Part shown: positions 18,516 to 26,988 of the stretch, one piece after another | Layout: each line of letters begins with the position of its first letter | Numbering within the stretch: the stretch's first letter is position 1 | DNA from: Arthrobacter sp. Soil736 | Lineage (GTDB): Bacteria; Actinomycetota; Actinomycetes; Actinomycetales; Micrococcaceae | Assembly: GCF_001428005.1 (NCBI RefSeq) | Contig: NZ_LMSB01000034.1 | Coordinates: forward strand, 1,793 to 65,792 | Length of the DNA: 64,000 nucleotides | Reading direction: 5' to 3' | Notes under the pieces: generated by a model | What the model was told of the DNA's origin: nothing | Seen by the model: the letters and a program-made list of their open reading frames with translations, nothing else | The model's database searches: none | Translations under genes and position numbers: made by a program

Positions 18516-18842
18516 TTACTTGCAGACCTCGCCGATCCTGTTGTTCTGTTCCTTAAGCTCGGCAAGCTGCTCTGCGCTCTTGTCCCCGAGCGAGGTGCCG
18601 GCCACCTTCTTCATGACGTCGGCCATCTTCTGGATCGGGTCGGCAAGCTCCGGAGCAACTTTGTCGGCAACTTCCTGGTAGTGCTTTGCGATCTGGTCCG
18701 CCTGCTGGACCTGGCTGCCGGTCGGCTTGAAGGTATCTCCCTGGAGGAACGTGCAGCTCTCTGCCACGCTCATCTTCGGGCTTCCGGCGCAGCCTGCAAG
18801 GAGCAGCCCTGCGATCACGACGGCGGGAAGCAGCTTTTTCAC
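18516..18842 (-). CDS. Small lipoprotein of unknown function
   Basis: The 108-aa protein has a lipoprotein signal peptide (MKKLLPAVVIAGLLLAGC, lipidated Cys18), then a short acidic, mostly helical domain with two further cysteines (in ESCTFLQ and at the C-terminus, GEVCK) that could form a disulfide. It should sit on the outer face of the membrane. Between ispF and cysS it is probably transcribed separately. No function can be assigned. Confidence 0.8.
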   Translation of the reverse strand: MKKLLPAVVIAGLLLAGCAGSPKMSVAESCTFLQGDTFKPTGSQVQQADQIAKHYQEVADKVAPELADPIQKMADVMKKVAGTSLGDKSAEQLAELKEQNNRIGEVCK

Positions 18843-18896
18843 GACGGGTCTCCTGATATTGCGGTACTGGTGCTGCTTCCAGCCTAGGCGATTGCG

Positions 18897-19430
18897 CTAC
18901 GGAGCCGGATACACCAGGGCGGTGGCCACGGCCGAAATGCCTTCGCCGCGGCCGGTGAATCCGAGCCCGTCGCTCGTGGTGGCGGTGACGCTCACGGGGG
19001 CGCCGGCGGCCTCGCTCAGGACGCGCTGCGACTCTTCCCGCCGGGGACCGAACTTGGGCCGGTTGGCCACGAACTGCACCGCGATGTTGCCGATCTCGAA
19101 GCCGGCGGCCCGGACGATCCGGGCGGCTTCCGCCAGCAGGGTGACACCCGAGGCGCCCGCGAGTTCCGGGCGGTCAGTGCCGAAGTGGGTGCCGAGGTCC
19201 CCGATGCCGCAGGCGGAAAACAAAGCGTCAGCGGCAGCGTGGGCAACGGCGTCGCCGTCAGAATGGCCGGCCAGCCCGCGCTCCCCTGCCCAGAACAGGC
19301 CGCCCAGCCAGAGCGGCTGCGGTGCACTTTCCGGAGCAAAGGCATGGACATCAATGCCGATTCCGGTGCGGGGCAGGATCATTTTCACCTCAGTTGGAGT
19401 GACCGCCGCAGCGGGTTTCTCTGCGCTCAT
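18897..19430 (-). CDS. ispF: 2-C-methyl-D-erythritol 2,4-cyclodiphosphate synthase
   Basis: IspF cyclises CDP-methylerythritol phosphate in the MEP isoprenoid pathway. Zinc ligands are visible in GIGIDVHAF (Asp27, His29) and [10 protein letters not shown] (His56), and [15 protein letters not shown] is the C-terminal signature. It starts 5 nt after the ispD stop, so the two are co-transcribed. An internal ATG at 19382 has a better ribosome binding site (GAGGTG) and would give [11 protein letters not shown], closer to typical IspF N-termini, so the true start may be there. Confidence 0.94.
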   Translation of the reverse strand: MSAEKPAAAVTPTEVKMILPRTGIGIDVHAFAPESAPQPLWLGGLFWAGERGLAGHSDGDAVAHAAADALFSACGIGDLGTHFGTDRPELAGASGVTLLAEAARIVRAAGFEIGNIAVQFVANRPKFGPRREESQRVLSEAAGAPVSVTATTSDGLGFTGRGEGISAVATALVYPAP

Positions 19431-19435
19431 GGCCC

Positions 19436-20218
19436 TTAGCCTTCGACCCAGCGGGCGCCGAGGGGACCCTCGAGGAGGCCTTCCGCGATGATCAGGTCTA
19501 GCGGCGTGGTGATTTTCAGGGACTGGCTGGCGCCTCGGACGGCATGGACCGGCACGCCGAGGAGCTCCACCAGCATGGCGTCGTCGGTCACGGCGGCGGC
19601 CTGGCGTTCGTCGAACTGGAGTGCGGCCTGGTGCGCCTGCCTGAGGGTCTCAAAGCTGAAGCCTTGGGGCGTCTGGACGGCCCGCAGCTCCTCCCGGGGT
19701 GCCGTTCCGGTCACGAGCTCAGGCGCAATGTCCAGGTCGCGGCCCCGGGTGGCGGCGACCGTCTTGACGGTGTCCACGACGGGAATGACCGGGATGACGG
19801 CCGAAGCTCCGGCGGCCAGGGCCTGGGCCACCCGGTGGAAGACTGCCTCGGGCGTCAGGGCGCGGGCCGCGTCGTGGACGAGCACCGCTTCGGTTCCGTC
19901 CTCGAGGGCAGCCAATGCTGACCGGACGGAATCCGCCCTGGTGGCTCCGCCGTCGACCGTGGTCAGGACCGGGCCACCGTCAACGAGCTCCACCCGGAAG
20001 TCCTCGCACAGCTGCCGCAGCTGGTCATCGCCGGCTGGCAGCGCGACGCAAACCTGGCTCGCGACGCCGGAGGCCACAATGCCACGGAGCGCATGCAGGA
20101 GGATGGGTTCGCCGCCGAGCGGAACAGCCGCTTTGGGCATGCCGTAGCCGAGCCGCTGCCCGGATCCGGCCGCCACCAGGATCACGGCGGTGACGGGGCG
20201 AGTGGGTGCACTGTTCAT
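19436..20218 (-). CDS. ispD: 2-C-methyl-D-erythritol 4-phosphate cytidylyltransferase
   Basis: IspD makes CDP-methylerythritol in the MEP pathway. The CTP-binding motif [25 protein letters not shown] and the C-terminal [13 protein letters not shown] and LKITTPLDL blocks are present. I chose ATG 20218 (260 aa) because it is followed at once by family sequence and is preceded, after 7 nt, by TAGGCT (20226-20231), a leaderless-type promoter. It is followed directly by ispF. Confidence 0.95.
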   Translation of the reverse strand: MNSAPTRPVTAVILVAAGSGQRLGYGMPKAAVPLGGEPILLHALRGIVASGVASQVCVALPAGDDQLRQLCEDFRVELVDGGPVLTTVDGGATRADSVRSALAALEDGTEAVLVHDAARALTPEAVFHRVAQALAAGASAVIPVIPVVDTVKTVAATRGRDLDIAPELVTGTAPREELRAVQTPQGFSFETLRQAHQAALQFDERQAAAVTDDAMLVELLGVPVHAVRGASQSLKITTPLDLIIAEGLLEGPLGARWVEG

Positions 20219-20251
20219 GCGGTCTAGCCTACGTCGCCGCCACCCGGGCCC

Positions 20252-20349
20252 GCCCAATTTCGCGCAGGCCGGCCCAACTGGGTCGCAGCACACGCCGCTT
20301 TGAGCGCCCATAACGGCGTCAGCTGCTACCCAGTTGGGGCAATTTGGGC
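20252..20349. repeat. Imperfect inverted-repeat element upstream of ispD
   Basis: A 25-nt arm at 20273-20297 (starting CCCAACTGGGTCGCAGCA) pairs with 20314-20338 at 22 of 25 positions. Outer GCCCAATT-like sequences at 20252 and 20341 extend it. It lies between the ispD promoter and the carD terminator and resembles a small mobile REP-type palindrome. Confidence 0.65.
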
Positions 20350-20356
20350 AAAAAGA

Positions 20357-20385
20357 AACCCCGGTGGCTCTCTGCCACCGGGGTT
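20357..20385 (-). terminator. Rho-independent terminator after carD
   Basis: AACCCCGGTGG pairs with CCACCGGGGTT around a 7-nt loop; on the minus strand it is followed by TCTTTTTG. It lies just past the carD stop. Confidence 0.85.
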
Positions 20386-20391
20386 CAATTC

Positions 20392-20874
20392 TTAGGAAGC
20401 CAAGACCTCGTCGAGAACGCTTGCCGCCTTCTCCTCGTCGGTCTTTTCAGCCAAAGCCAATTCTGAGATCAGAATCTGCCGGGCCTTGGCCAGCATTCGC
20501 TTCTCGCCTGCGGAAAGGCCCCGGTCGTGATCCCGGCGCCACAGGTCGCGAACGACCTCTGCTACCTTGATGACGTCACCGGAAGCAAGCTTCTCCAGAT
20601 TTGCCTTGTAACGACGTGACCAGTTGGTGGGCTCCTCAGTGAACTCGGCACGGAGAACGTCAAATACGTGCTCCAAGCCTTCTTTGCCCACTACGTCGCG
20701 AACCCCAACAAGGTCAACGTTCTCTGCTGGAACTTCAATGGTCAGATCACCCTGAGCCACCTTGAGCTTGAGATACATCTTCTCTTCGCCCTTGACAGTG
20801 CGCATCTTGATTTCTTCAATTTTCGCTGCACCGTGGTGAGGGTAAACTACTGTCTCGCCGACCTCAAAAACCAT
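20392..20874 (-). CDS. carD: CarD-family transcriptional regulator
   Basis: CarD binds RNA polymerase beta and stabilises open promoter complexes, notably at rRNA promoters, and is essential in mycobacteria. The protein (160 aa) begins [19 protein letters not shown], the CarD/TRCF-type RNAP interaction domain, and has the helical DNA-contact domain [16 protein letters not shown] with the conserved Trp. I chose ATG 20874, which has a GGGAAAGG ribosome binding site, over an upstream frame extension. It is transcribed toward ispD-ispF but is separated by a terminator. Confidence 0.96.
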   Translation of the reverse strand: MVFEVGETVVYPHHGAAKIEEIKMRTVKGEEKMYLKLKVAQGDLTIEVPAENVDLVGVRDVVGKEGLEHVFDVLRAEFTEEPTNWSRRYKANLEKLASGDVIKVAEVVRDLWRRDHDRGLSAGEKRMLAKARQILISELALAEKTDEEKAASVLDEVLAS

Positions 20875-21199
20875 GTGGACTTTCCCCTTTCCCGCAGACC
20901 AGTTTATCACGATTAAGGCATATGACTGGCACGGATCGGGGTCAGGAACCGCGTAAATCCGCGGAAAATGGGCCGAATCGACCGCCCAAACCCCTTGACG
21001 AACGCGGATAATAGTGTATTCGCGACCCGCCGACAAGCGTTACGCGCGGGTAGCCAGAGCCTCCCGGGGCGGCCCCACCAGGGGCCGAAGCCAGCTGCCG
21101 AAGCGGCACGTATGTGTACTGGCCGAATCCTTGTTTGGGTCTGTTTGCCGATAGGCTATGCGTGAAAACTGTTTCAAGACTTTTCAAGGAGTGCGTGAC

Positions 21200-21772
21200 G
21201 TGCGTTTCACTGCGATGAACCGGGGCCAGCGCGGCAAGTTGGCAATGGCGGCTGCCGCCCTGAGCGTCGGCCTGCTGGCCCTGACAGGCTGCGGCTACGT
21301 CAACGCCCAGCAGACCTCTCACCAGTACGCCGCCTCCGACGGCATCCGCGCCGACGTCGGCCCGCTGCAGCTGCGCAACATGCTCATCGTGTCCACGGGC
21401 GAAAACGGACCCGGCCGCGTGATCGGAGCCGTCTACAACTCGTCCTCCAAGGACGTCAAGCTGACGCTCAAGGGCGCGGAGGGTTCCCAGACCGAGGTTT
21501 CGGTGAAGAAGAACTCCTACACGCTGCTGAACGACTCAACGGATGCGGCCACCCTGAGCACGACGGGCGGCAAGCCCGGGTCCCTCGTGGACGTCCAGGT
21601 CACCGAAGACGGAACGAACGTCAACAAGACCGTCAAGATGCCCGTCGTTGACGGAACGCTGAAGGAATACGAGAAGTACGTTCCCGCCGGCAGCACGCCC
21701 ACCGGAACTCCGACGCCGAGCGAGACCGCAACGCCGGGCGAAAGCACCGCGGCACCCGCCGAAGGCCACTGA
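21200..21772 (+). CDS. Cell-surface lipoprotein of unknown function
   Basis: From GTG 21200 (preceded by AAGGAG) the product is 190 aa with a lipoprotein signal peptide and lipobox LALTGC (Cys31). The body, with QLRNMLIVSTGENGPG and VIGAVYNSSSKDVKLTL, is likely a beta-sandwich of about 120 residues; the C-terminus is a Thr/Pro/Ala-rich tail. It resembles actinobacterial LpqE-like lipoproteins, but I am not sure of that. It lies between carD and regX3 and ends in a very strong palindromic terminator. Confidence 0.8.
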   Translation: MRFTAMNRGQRGKLAMAAAALSVGLLALTGCGYVNAQQTSHQYAASDGIRADVGPLQLRNMLIVSTGENGPGRVIGAVYNSSSKDVKLTLKGAEGSQTEVSVKKNSYTLLNDSTDAATLSTTGGKPGSLVDVQVTEDGTNVNKTVKMPVVDGTLKEYEKYVPAGSTPTGTPTPSETATPGESTAAPAEGH

Positions 21773-21799
21773 CGCCGGCTGACGGACTGCAGCACAGCT

Positions 21800-21853
21800 G
21801 GATATCAGAGAAGGAGGGGCTCCCGGCCGGGAGCCCCTCCTTCTCTGATATCC
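21800..21853. terminator. 54-bp perfect palindrome, bidirectional terminator
   Basis: The 27-bp arm beginning GGATATCAGAGAAGGAGGGG is followed immediately by its exact reverse complement, with no spacer. It lies between the convergent lipoprotein gene and regX3, so it most likely ends both transcripts. Confidence 0.8.
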
Positions 21854-21919
21854 GGACCGCGGTGTTGGTACCCGGACCGGGTTGCGCGCCCTCTCCAACG
21901 TAGTGCCCGCGGCTTGAGG

Positions 21920-22600
21920 CTAGGGTTCGAACTTGTAGCCCAGCCCGCGGACGGTGACCAGGTACCGCGGCAGGGACGGATCGGGCTCAATCTTGCTGCG
22001 GAGCCGCTTGACGTGCACATCCAGGGTCTTGGTGTCGCCCACGTAGTCGGACCCCCACACGCGGTCTATCAGCTGGCCCCGGGTCAGCACCCTGCCCGAA
22101 TTCCGCAGGAGCATCTCCAGCAGTTCAAATTCCTTCAGCGGCAGGGACACCTGCTCGCCGTCGACGCTCACGACGTGGCGTTCGATGTCCATCCGCACCG
22201 GTCCGGCGTGGACCGTGGAGGAAACGAGTTCTTCCGGCTCCCCCTGGCGCCGGAGCACCGCACGGACCCGGGCCACGAGCTCCCGGGAGGAGTAGGGCTT
22301 GGTGACGTAGTCGTCGGCACCCAGTTCGAGCCCCACCACCTTGTCGATTTCCGAGTCCTTGGCCGTCAGCATGATCACCGGGACGCTGGATCGCTGCCGA
22401 AGCTGCCGGCAGACTTCCGTGCCGGACAGTCCCGGCAGCTGCAGGTCCAGGAGCACGAGGTCAGCCCCGTTGCGGTCGAATTCCGTGATGGCGTCCAGGC
22501 CGTTGTCCACAACCTCGACCTCGAACCCCTCCTTGCCTAGCAGATAGGACAGAGGATCGCTGAACGATTCCTCATCCTCAACAATAAGAATCCTGCTCAA
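21920..22600 (-). CDS. regX3: Phosphate response regulator RegX3 (OmpR family)
   Basis: A receiver domain (acidic pocket in VEDEE, phosphoacceptor Asp52 in LLDLQLPG, Lys101 in VTKPYSS) is followed by an OmpR-type winged helix (LKEFELLEMLLRNSGRVLTR, then DVHVKRLRSKIE). The 226-aa length and N-terminus MSRILIVEDEESF match RegX3/PhoP of actinobacteria. The start codon overlaps the senX3 stop (ATGA), so the two are coupled. Together with SenX3 it controls the phosphate-starvation response. A candidate binding site is at 23966-23998. Confidence 0.95.
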   Translation of the reverse strand: MSRILIVEDEESFSDPLSYLLGKEGFEVEVVDNGLDAITEFDRNGADLVLLDLQLPGLSGTEVCRQLRQRSSVPVIMLTAKDSEIDKVVGLELGADDYVTKPYSSRELVARVRAVLRRQGEPEELVSSTVHAGPVRMDIERHVVSVDGEQVSLPLKEFELLEMLLRNSGRVLTRGQLIDRVWGSDYVGDTKTLDVHVKRLRSKIEPDPSLPRYLVTVRGLGYKFEP

Positions 22601-23895
22601 GCGTTAGCTCCTCGTTCGTGGACGCCGGCGGCGTCGCGTGGTTCCTTGGCGTTTTGGGCTTGGCTGCCCTCTGGCGGCCTGGCGTGGCCGGACACTTTGG
22701 CGCCGCGTGCCTCCCCCGCGGCGGTGCGCGTCCGGGGCGGACGGGCCTCGGACGCGGAGTCGCTGTCCTGCCCCTCCAACTCCGGCAGGCGGAGTGTGAA
22801 CGTGGATCCCTGCCCGGGCTGTGACCACAGGGTGACTTCGCCGCCGTGGTTGGAAATGACATGCTTAACGATGCTCAGCCCCAGCCCGGTTCCGCCGGTG
22901 TGCCGTGACCGCGCCGCGTCCACGCGGTAGAAGCGTTCGAACACCCGCTCCTGGTCCTCGGGCGAAAGGCCCTCGCCCTGATCGGTGACCGAAACCGAGA
23001 TCAGGCCTTCCTTGGAGCGCACCCCGATGCCCACCCGCGTGTTCTCCGGGGAGTATCGGATGGCGTTGTCGATCAGGTTTCGCAGGGCCGTGACAAGGAG
23101 GTCCTGATCGCCGTAGACCTTGGCCTCAACGCGGCTGCCGATGACGATCTGGATGTTCTTGCTCTCGGCCGGGAGCTGTGCACGGTCCACGGCTTCGGAG
23201 ATGACGTCGTTGATGTCCACGGCATGACCCCGCTGCGCCACGTTCGCGCCCTGCAAGCGGGACAGTTCAATGATGTCCTGCACGAGTGCCGCCAGCCGGG
23301 CGGACTCCTTGTGCATGCGCTTGGCGAAACGGCGGACAGCTTCTTCGTCGTCCGCGGAGGATTCGAGTGCCTCCGCAAGGAGCGAAATGGCCCCCACGGG
23401 CGTCTTCAGCTCATGGGAGACGTTGGCCACGAAGTCGTTGCGGATCTCCTCCGTGCGCGTGATCTCGGTCCGGTCATCGGCCAGCAGGAGGATGTATTCT
23501 TCGCCCAGCATGGCTGCCCGCACCTGCACGATGATGGTTCCCTGGCCGAGCGGCCCCCGCGGGAGCTCGAGCTGCTTCTCCAGGATGACGCCGTCGCGGC
23601 GCACGTTGGCCGTCATGTCCAGTAGCTCGCGGTGCACAACCGTGTGGCCGCGCACCAGGCCGTAGGCATAGGCGGCAGGGCTGGCGCGGACTACGCCGTC
23701 GATGGCGTCCACCACAACAAACGCCTGCCCGACGACGGCTAGCACCTCAGCGGATCCCGGCGGCAGGGCGGGCTCGTCGTATTCGACGTCCACGAGTTTC
23801 CGCTGCTGCTCGCTGACCCTGAATGCGAGCACGCCAAAGACGCCGAACGACAGGCCGAGCAGGCCGGCGATGACACCTATGAGCATTGGATCCAC
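22597..23895 (-). CDS. senX3: Sensor histidine kinase SenX3
   Basis: An N-terminal membrane segment (residues about 4-25, LIGVIAGLLGLSFGVFGVLA) precedes a PAS-like domain, a HisKA domain with phospho-His in FVANVSHELKTPVG (near 161), and an HATPase domain with NLIDNAIRYSPEN, DQGEGLSPED and GGTGLGLSIVKHV. The C-terminus is a low-complexity tail. It phosphorylates RegX3 under low phosphate; PhoU normally restrains it. GTG 23895 is preceded after 6 nt by TAAGCT (23902-23907), so it is probably leaderless. Confidence 0.94.
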   Translation of the reverse strand: MDPMLIGVIAGLLGLSFGVFGVLAFRVSEQQRKLVDVEYDEPALPPGSAEVLAVVGQAFVVVDAIDGVVRASPAAYAYGLVRGHTVVHRELLDMTANVRRDGVILEKQLELPRGPLGQGTIIVQVRAAMLGEEYILLLADDRTEITRTEEIRNDFVANVSHELKTPVGAISLLAEALESSADDEEAVRRFAKRMHKESARLAALVQDIIELSRLQGANVAQRGHAVDINDVISEAVDRAQLPAESKNIQIVIGSRVEAKVYGDQDLLVTALRNLIDNAIRYSPENTRVGIGVRSKEGLISVSVTDQGEGLSPEDQERVFERFYRVDAARSRHTGGTGLGLSIVKHVISNHGGEVTLWSQPGQGSTFTLRLPELEGQDSDSASEARPPRTRTAAGEARGAKVSGHARPPEGSQAQNAKEPRDAAGVHERGANA

Positions 23896-23965
23896 GGCTC
23901 CAGCTTATGCTTCTGTGAGGCCCGAATAGCCGATCTGCGGCCAAGACGGTGCGGATTCAGCTAAC

Positions 23966-23998
23966 GTTCATCTAGAGGTGCGTAACAGTTCACCGGAC
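23966..23998. promoter_or_regulatory. PHO-box-like triple 11-nt repeat between senX3 and phoU
   Basis: Three 11-nt units follow each other exactly: GTTCATCTAGA, GGTGCGTAACA, GTTCACCGGAC. The outer two carry the GTTCAYC core of actinobacterial PHO boxes, which are direct repeats of 11 nt bound by PhoP/RegX3-type regulators. The position in the divergent senX3/phoU region matches autoregulated systems in relatives. Binding here is inferred. Confidence 0.65.
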
Positions 23999-24089
23999 AC
24001 TGGAATAGTGGCCAGTTGGACTGCCGGAACGGTGACACGAAATTCTGACCGCCGCGGCGGGGCGGAGTTTCCAAGGAAAGGACGCCTAC

Positions 24090-24752
24090 GTGCGTAAGGT
24101 TTTTCAGGAGGAGCTCGCCCAGGTGGGCGAAGACCTCATCGAAATTTCAAAGCTGGTCAGCGAAGCGATCGCGAAAGCAACGAATTCCTTCGAGGTGGCC
24201 GACGTCGATCTGGCGCAGGATGTCATCGCGGCCGACGCCCGCATCGACTTCCTGCAGAACAGCCTCGACGAGCGCGCCATCGACATCCTTGCCCTCCAGG
24301 GCCCGGTCGCCAGCGACCTGCGCATGATCGTGGGATCGCTGCGGATGAGCGCATCGCTTGAGCGCATGGGCGACCTTGCCCGCCACATCGCCCAACTGGC
24401 GCGTCTCCGTTTCCCCTCCACCGTCATCCCGGCGTCGCTCACGGAAACGTTCAAGAGCTTCGCCGAGCAGGACATCCAGATTGCCAACAAGCTCACGGAG
24501 CTGCTCGAGACCCGTGACCTGGAAGTTGCCCGCGACATCATGAAGGCCAACTCCACGGTGAACGACCTCCACCTCAGCGTCTTCAAGGCGATCGCCCGCA
24601 GCGACTGGCAGGAGTCACCCGCCACCACCGTGGATGTGGCCCTCGCCAGCCGCTACTTCGAGCGCTTTGCAGACCACGGCGTCTCCGTTGCCCAGAAGGT
24701 CACGTACCTTGTGACCGGCGCCTGGCACCCGAACAGCATCGAGCACGGCTAA
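24090..24752 (+). CDS. phoU: Phosphate-signalling protein PhoU
   Basis: PhoU links the Pst transporter to the SenX3 kinase and represses phosphate-starvation genes. The 220-aa all-helical protein begins MRKVFQEELAQVGEDLIEI and contains two PhoU repeats with the metal-binding-type signatures DLRMIVGSLRMSASLERMGDL and VALASRYFERFADH. The GTG start has GGAAAGGA upstream. It is divergent from senX3, with the PHO-box-like repeat between. Confidence 0.95.
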   Translation: MRKVFQEELAQVGEDLIEISKLVSEAIAKATNSFEVADVDLAQDVIAADARIDFLQNSLDERAIDILALQGPVASDLRMIVGSLRMSASLERMGDLARHIAQLARLRFPSTVIPASLTETFKSFAEQDIQIANKLTELLETRDLEVARDIMKANSTVNDLHLSVFKAIARSDWQESPATTVDVALASRYFERFADHGVSVAQKVTYLVTGAWHPNSIEHG

Positions 24753-24796
24753 GGGCCCTCGCCCTCTTAAAGAGAGAGGCCCTCTTAAAGCAGCGA

Positions 24797-24837
24797 ACGA
24801 CGGCGGCCGGTCACCTCAGGTGACCAGCCGCCGTCGT
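24797..24837. terminator. Bidirectional terminator between phoU and gpmA
   Basis: A 19-bp stem with one mismatch (ACGACGGCGGCCGGTCACC with GGTGACCAGCCGCCGTCGT) around a TCA loop lies between convergent genes. Confidence 0.8.
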
Positions 24838-24864
24838 CGTCTGCTGGCGAAGAACCGCGAAGCT

Positions 24865-25611
24865 TTACTTTTTGCCCTGGTTGGCCACGGCCTGGATGGC
24901 CTCCGCAGCGGCCTCGGGATCGAGGTAGGTGCCGCCCGGGTTGATGGGCTGGAAGTCCTCGTCCAGGTCGTACACGAGCGGGATGCCTGTGGGGATGTTC
25001 AGGCTGGCAATGGCGTCGTCGCTGATTCCGTCAAGGTGCTTGACCAGGGCGCGCAGCGAGTTGCCGTGGGCCGTGACCAGGACGGTCTTCCCGGCCTTGA
25101 GGTCTTCCTTGATGTCCGATTCCCAGTACGGCATGAGTCGGATCAGGACGTCCTTGAGGCATTCGGTGCGGGGCACGGCGTCGCCGATGTCGGCGTAACG
25201 CGGGTCGCCCACCTGGGAGAACTCGGAATCGTCGGCCAGGGGCGGCGGCGGGGTGTCGTAGGACCGGCGCCACAGCATGAACTGCTCCTCGCCGAATTCG
25301 GCGAGGGTCTGCGCCTTGTCCTTGCCCTGCAGTGCGCCGTAGTGGCGTTCGTTCAGGCGCCAGTCGCGCTTGACGGGGATCCAGCCGCGGTCGGCCTTGT
25401 CCAGGGAGATGTTGGCCGTGTTGATGGCCCGCTTCAGGACCGATGTGTAGAGGATGTCCGGGAGCACGTTGTGCTCAACCAGAAGCTCGCCGCCGCGGAT
25501 TGCCTCCTGGCGGCCCTGGTCGTTCAGGTCAACGTCCACCCAGCCGGTGAAGAGGTTTTTGGCGTTCCAGTCGCTGTGGCCGTGGCGCAGCAGAATCAGC
25601 TTGTAAGTCAT
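24865..25611 (-). CDS. gpmA: 2,3-bisphosphoglycerate-dependent phosphoglycerate mutase
   Basis: GpmA interconverts 3- and 2-phosphoglycerate in glycolysis. The N-terminal [12 protein letters not shown] carries the phospho-His10, [15 protein letters not shown] and [11 protein letters not shown] (second catalytic His) follow. Length 248 aa. I chose ATG 25611: the earlier ATG at 25620 overlaps TAGGAT (25619-25624), which looks like the -10 box of a leaderless transcript 7 nt before 25611. Confidence 0.95.
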   Translation of the reverse strand: MTYKLILLRHGHSDWNAKNLFTGWVDVDLNDQGRQEAIRGGELLVEHNVLPDILYTSVLKRAINTANISLDKADRGWIPVKRDWRLNERHYGALQGKDKAQTLAEFGEEQFMLWRRSYDTPPPPLADDSEFSQVGDPRYADIGDAVPRTECLKDVLIRLMPYWESDIKEDLKAGKTVLVTAHGNSLRALVKHLDGISDDAIASLNIPTGIPLVYDLDEDFQPINPGGTYLDPEAAAEAIQAVANQGKK

Positions 25612-25733
25612 GATTTTCATCCTAGCCGAGCGGAACCCGCCAGCGCCGAGCGTTACATTCCGCCACCCCGTTGCCGCCCCTGCGCGGACGTGGAACGACA
25701 GGGAGACGGCCCCGAGTTGGGTAGGCTGGGGCG

Positions 25734-26558
25734 GTGGTGCAGAAAGCAGAGCGGGTGGCGGCGAACCGGAACAACCGGGGAAGACCCGTCGGCAACGTAA
25801 CCCGCGGCACCACGAATCCCAACCGAATGCGCCGGCTGGACCGCTGGCTGGCCGGGCCGCAGGCCTGGCGGCTCCGGGCAGCGGGCAACCCGCTGGTCAT
25901 CGATCTGGGCTACGGCGCTTCCCCGGCCACCGCCGTCGAGCTCTTTGATCGGCTCGGTGCCGTCCGGGCGGATGTGCGCGTCTGCGGAATCGAGATCGAG
26001 CCGGAGCGCGTGCGCGCGGCGAAGGCCCTCGAGCGTCCCGGGCTGAGCTTCCTGACCGGCGGCTTCGAGCTGCCCGTGCAGGGGCGGCCCGTCCTGGTCC
26101 GCGCGTTCAACGTGCTGCGGCAGTACGAGGAAGCGGACGTCCGCGGCATCTGGCAGCTGGTGCAGGGCCGGTTGGCGCCGGGCGGGATATTCATCGACGG
26201 CACATGCGACGAGATCGGCCGCCGGGTCACGTGGATTGCGCTTGATGCCGGGGGCCCGCTGAGCCTGAGCATGTCCGTGCGGTTCGGCAGTTTCGAACTG
26301 CCGTCCGACATCGCCGAACGCCTGCCCAAGGCGCTCATCCATCGGAATGTTCCCGGCGAACGGGTGCACGGGCTGTTGCAGGCCATGGACCGGGCGTGGC
26401 TGGAATCGGCGCCGTTGGCGTCGTTCGGAAACCGGCAGCGGTGGACCGCCATGTGCCGGGCACTGCTCGACGGCGGATGGCCGGTCCACGACGGGCCGGC
26501 GCGGTGGCGCCTCGGGGAACTTACGGTCGGCTGGGAAGCCGTGGCGCCGGACCAATAG
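25734..26558 (+). CDS. Predicted SAM-dependent methyltransferase
   Basis: A Rossmann-fold class I methyltransferase of 274 aa. Motif I is [17 protein letters not shown]; the acidic residue ending strand 2 is in [11 protein letters not shown]; motif IV region is [14 protein letters not shown] basic N-terminal stretch (about 35 residues) precedes the domain. The substrate is unknown. The start is GTG 25734, with TAGGCT (25722-25727) ending 6 nt before it, a leaderless layout. It is divergent from gpmA. Confidence 0.85.
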   Translation: MVQKAERVAANRNNRGRPVGNVTRGTTNPNRMRRLDRWLAGPQAWRLRAAGNPLVIDLGYGASPATAVELFDRLGAVRADVRVCGIEIEPERVRAAKALERPGLSFLTGGFELPVQGRPVLVRAFNVLRQYEEADVRGIWQLVQGRLAPGGIFIDGTCDEIGRRVTWIALDAGGPLSLSMSVRFGSFELPSDIAERLPKALIHRNVPGERVHGLLQAMDRAWLESAPLASFGNRQRWTAMCRALLDGGWPVHDGPARWRLGELTVGWEAVAPDQ

Positions 26559-26583
26559 GTGGCTGGGCCCACGCCGGCAGGGT

Positions 26584-26609
26584 TCCCTGAGCGAGCTTGC
26601 GAGCTTAGG
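26584..26609. repeat. Short REP-like palindrome
   Basis: CCCTGAGCGAGCTTGCGAGC followed by TTAGGG forms an imperfect hairpin between the convergent methyltransferase and DUF2516 genes. A related core (GAGCTTGCGA) recurs at 15841. It may act as a terminator or be a dispersed repeat. Confidence 0.5.
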
Positions 26610-26622
26610 GTGCCGGTGGGGA

Positions 26623-26979
26623 TTACCAGGGGCCGTACGGGCCCATGTTGCGGCTGCCGCCGCGGCCGGCGTCCTTCACTGCGGGGCGGACGTCCGCCAG
26701 GTACACGGAGGCCGCCACCACCGCCGCCAGGCCAAACAGGCCGAGGGGACCGATCAGGCCGCCTCCCCCGCCTCCCAGCACGGACAGCGCGCCGACAGCC
26801 AGGCTGCCGCCGGTCAGTGCCAGCCAGAACGTCTTGGTCCGCTTGCCTACAGCCTCAAAAGCGTTGGCCCTGTGGCGGACGCAGTCGAAGAAGGCCCACA
26901 CTTCAAGGGCCAGCGCCACCAGCCCCAGGATGTAGTAAACCGTGTTCTCCACATAAAAGATCAGTACTCTTGCGTCCAC
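26623..26979 (-). CDS. Small membrane protein, DUF2516 family
   Basis: A 118-aa protein with two to three transmembrane segments (about residues 8-28, 50-70 and 75-95), the conserved EVWAFFDCVRHRANAF segment after the first, and a Gly/Pro-rich tail. This is the DUF2516 pattern found in actinobacteria; its function is unknown. GTG 26979 is chosen over TTG 26982 because TAGGCT (26986-26991) lies 6 nt before it. That -10 box overlaps the TAG stop of the upstream gene. Confidence 0.82.
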   Translation of the reverse strand: MDARVLIFYVENTVYYILGLVALALEVWAFFDCVRHRANAFEAVGKRTKTFWLALTGGSLAVGALSVLGGGGGGLIGPLGLFGLAAVVAASVYLADVRPAVKDAGRGGSRNMGPYGPW

Positions 26980-26988
26980 CAACCCAGC

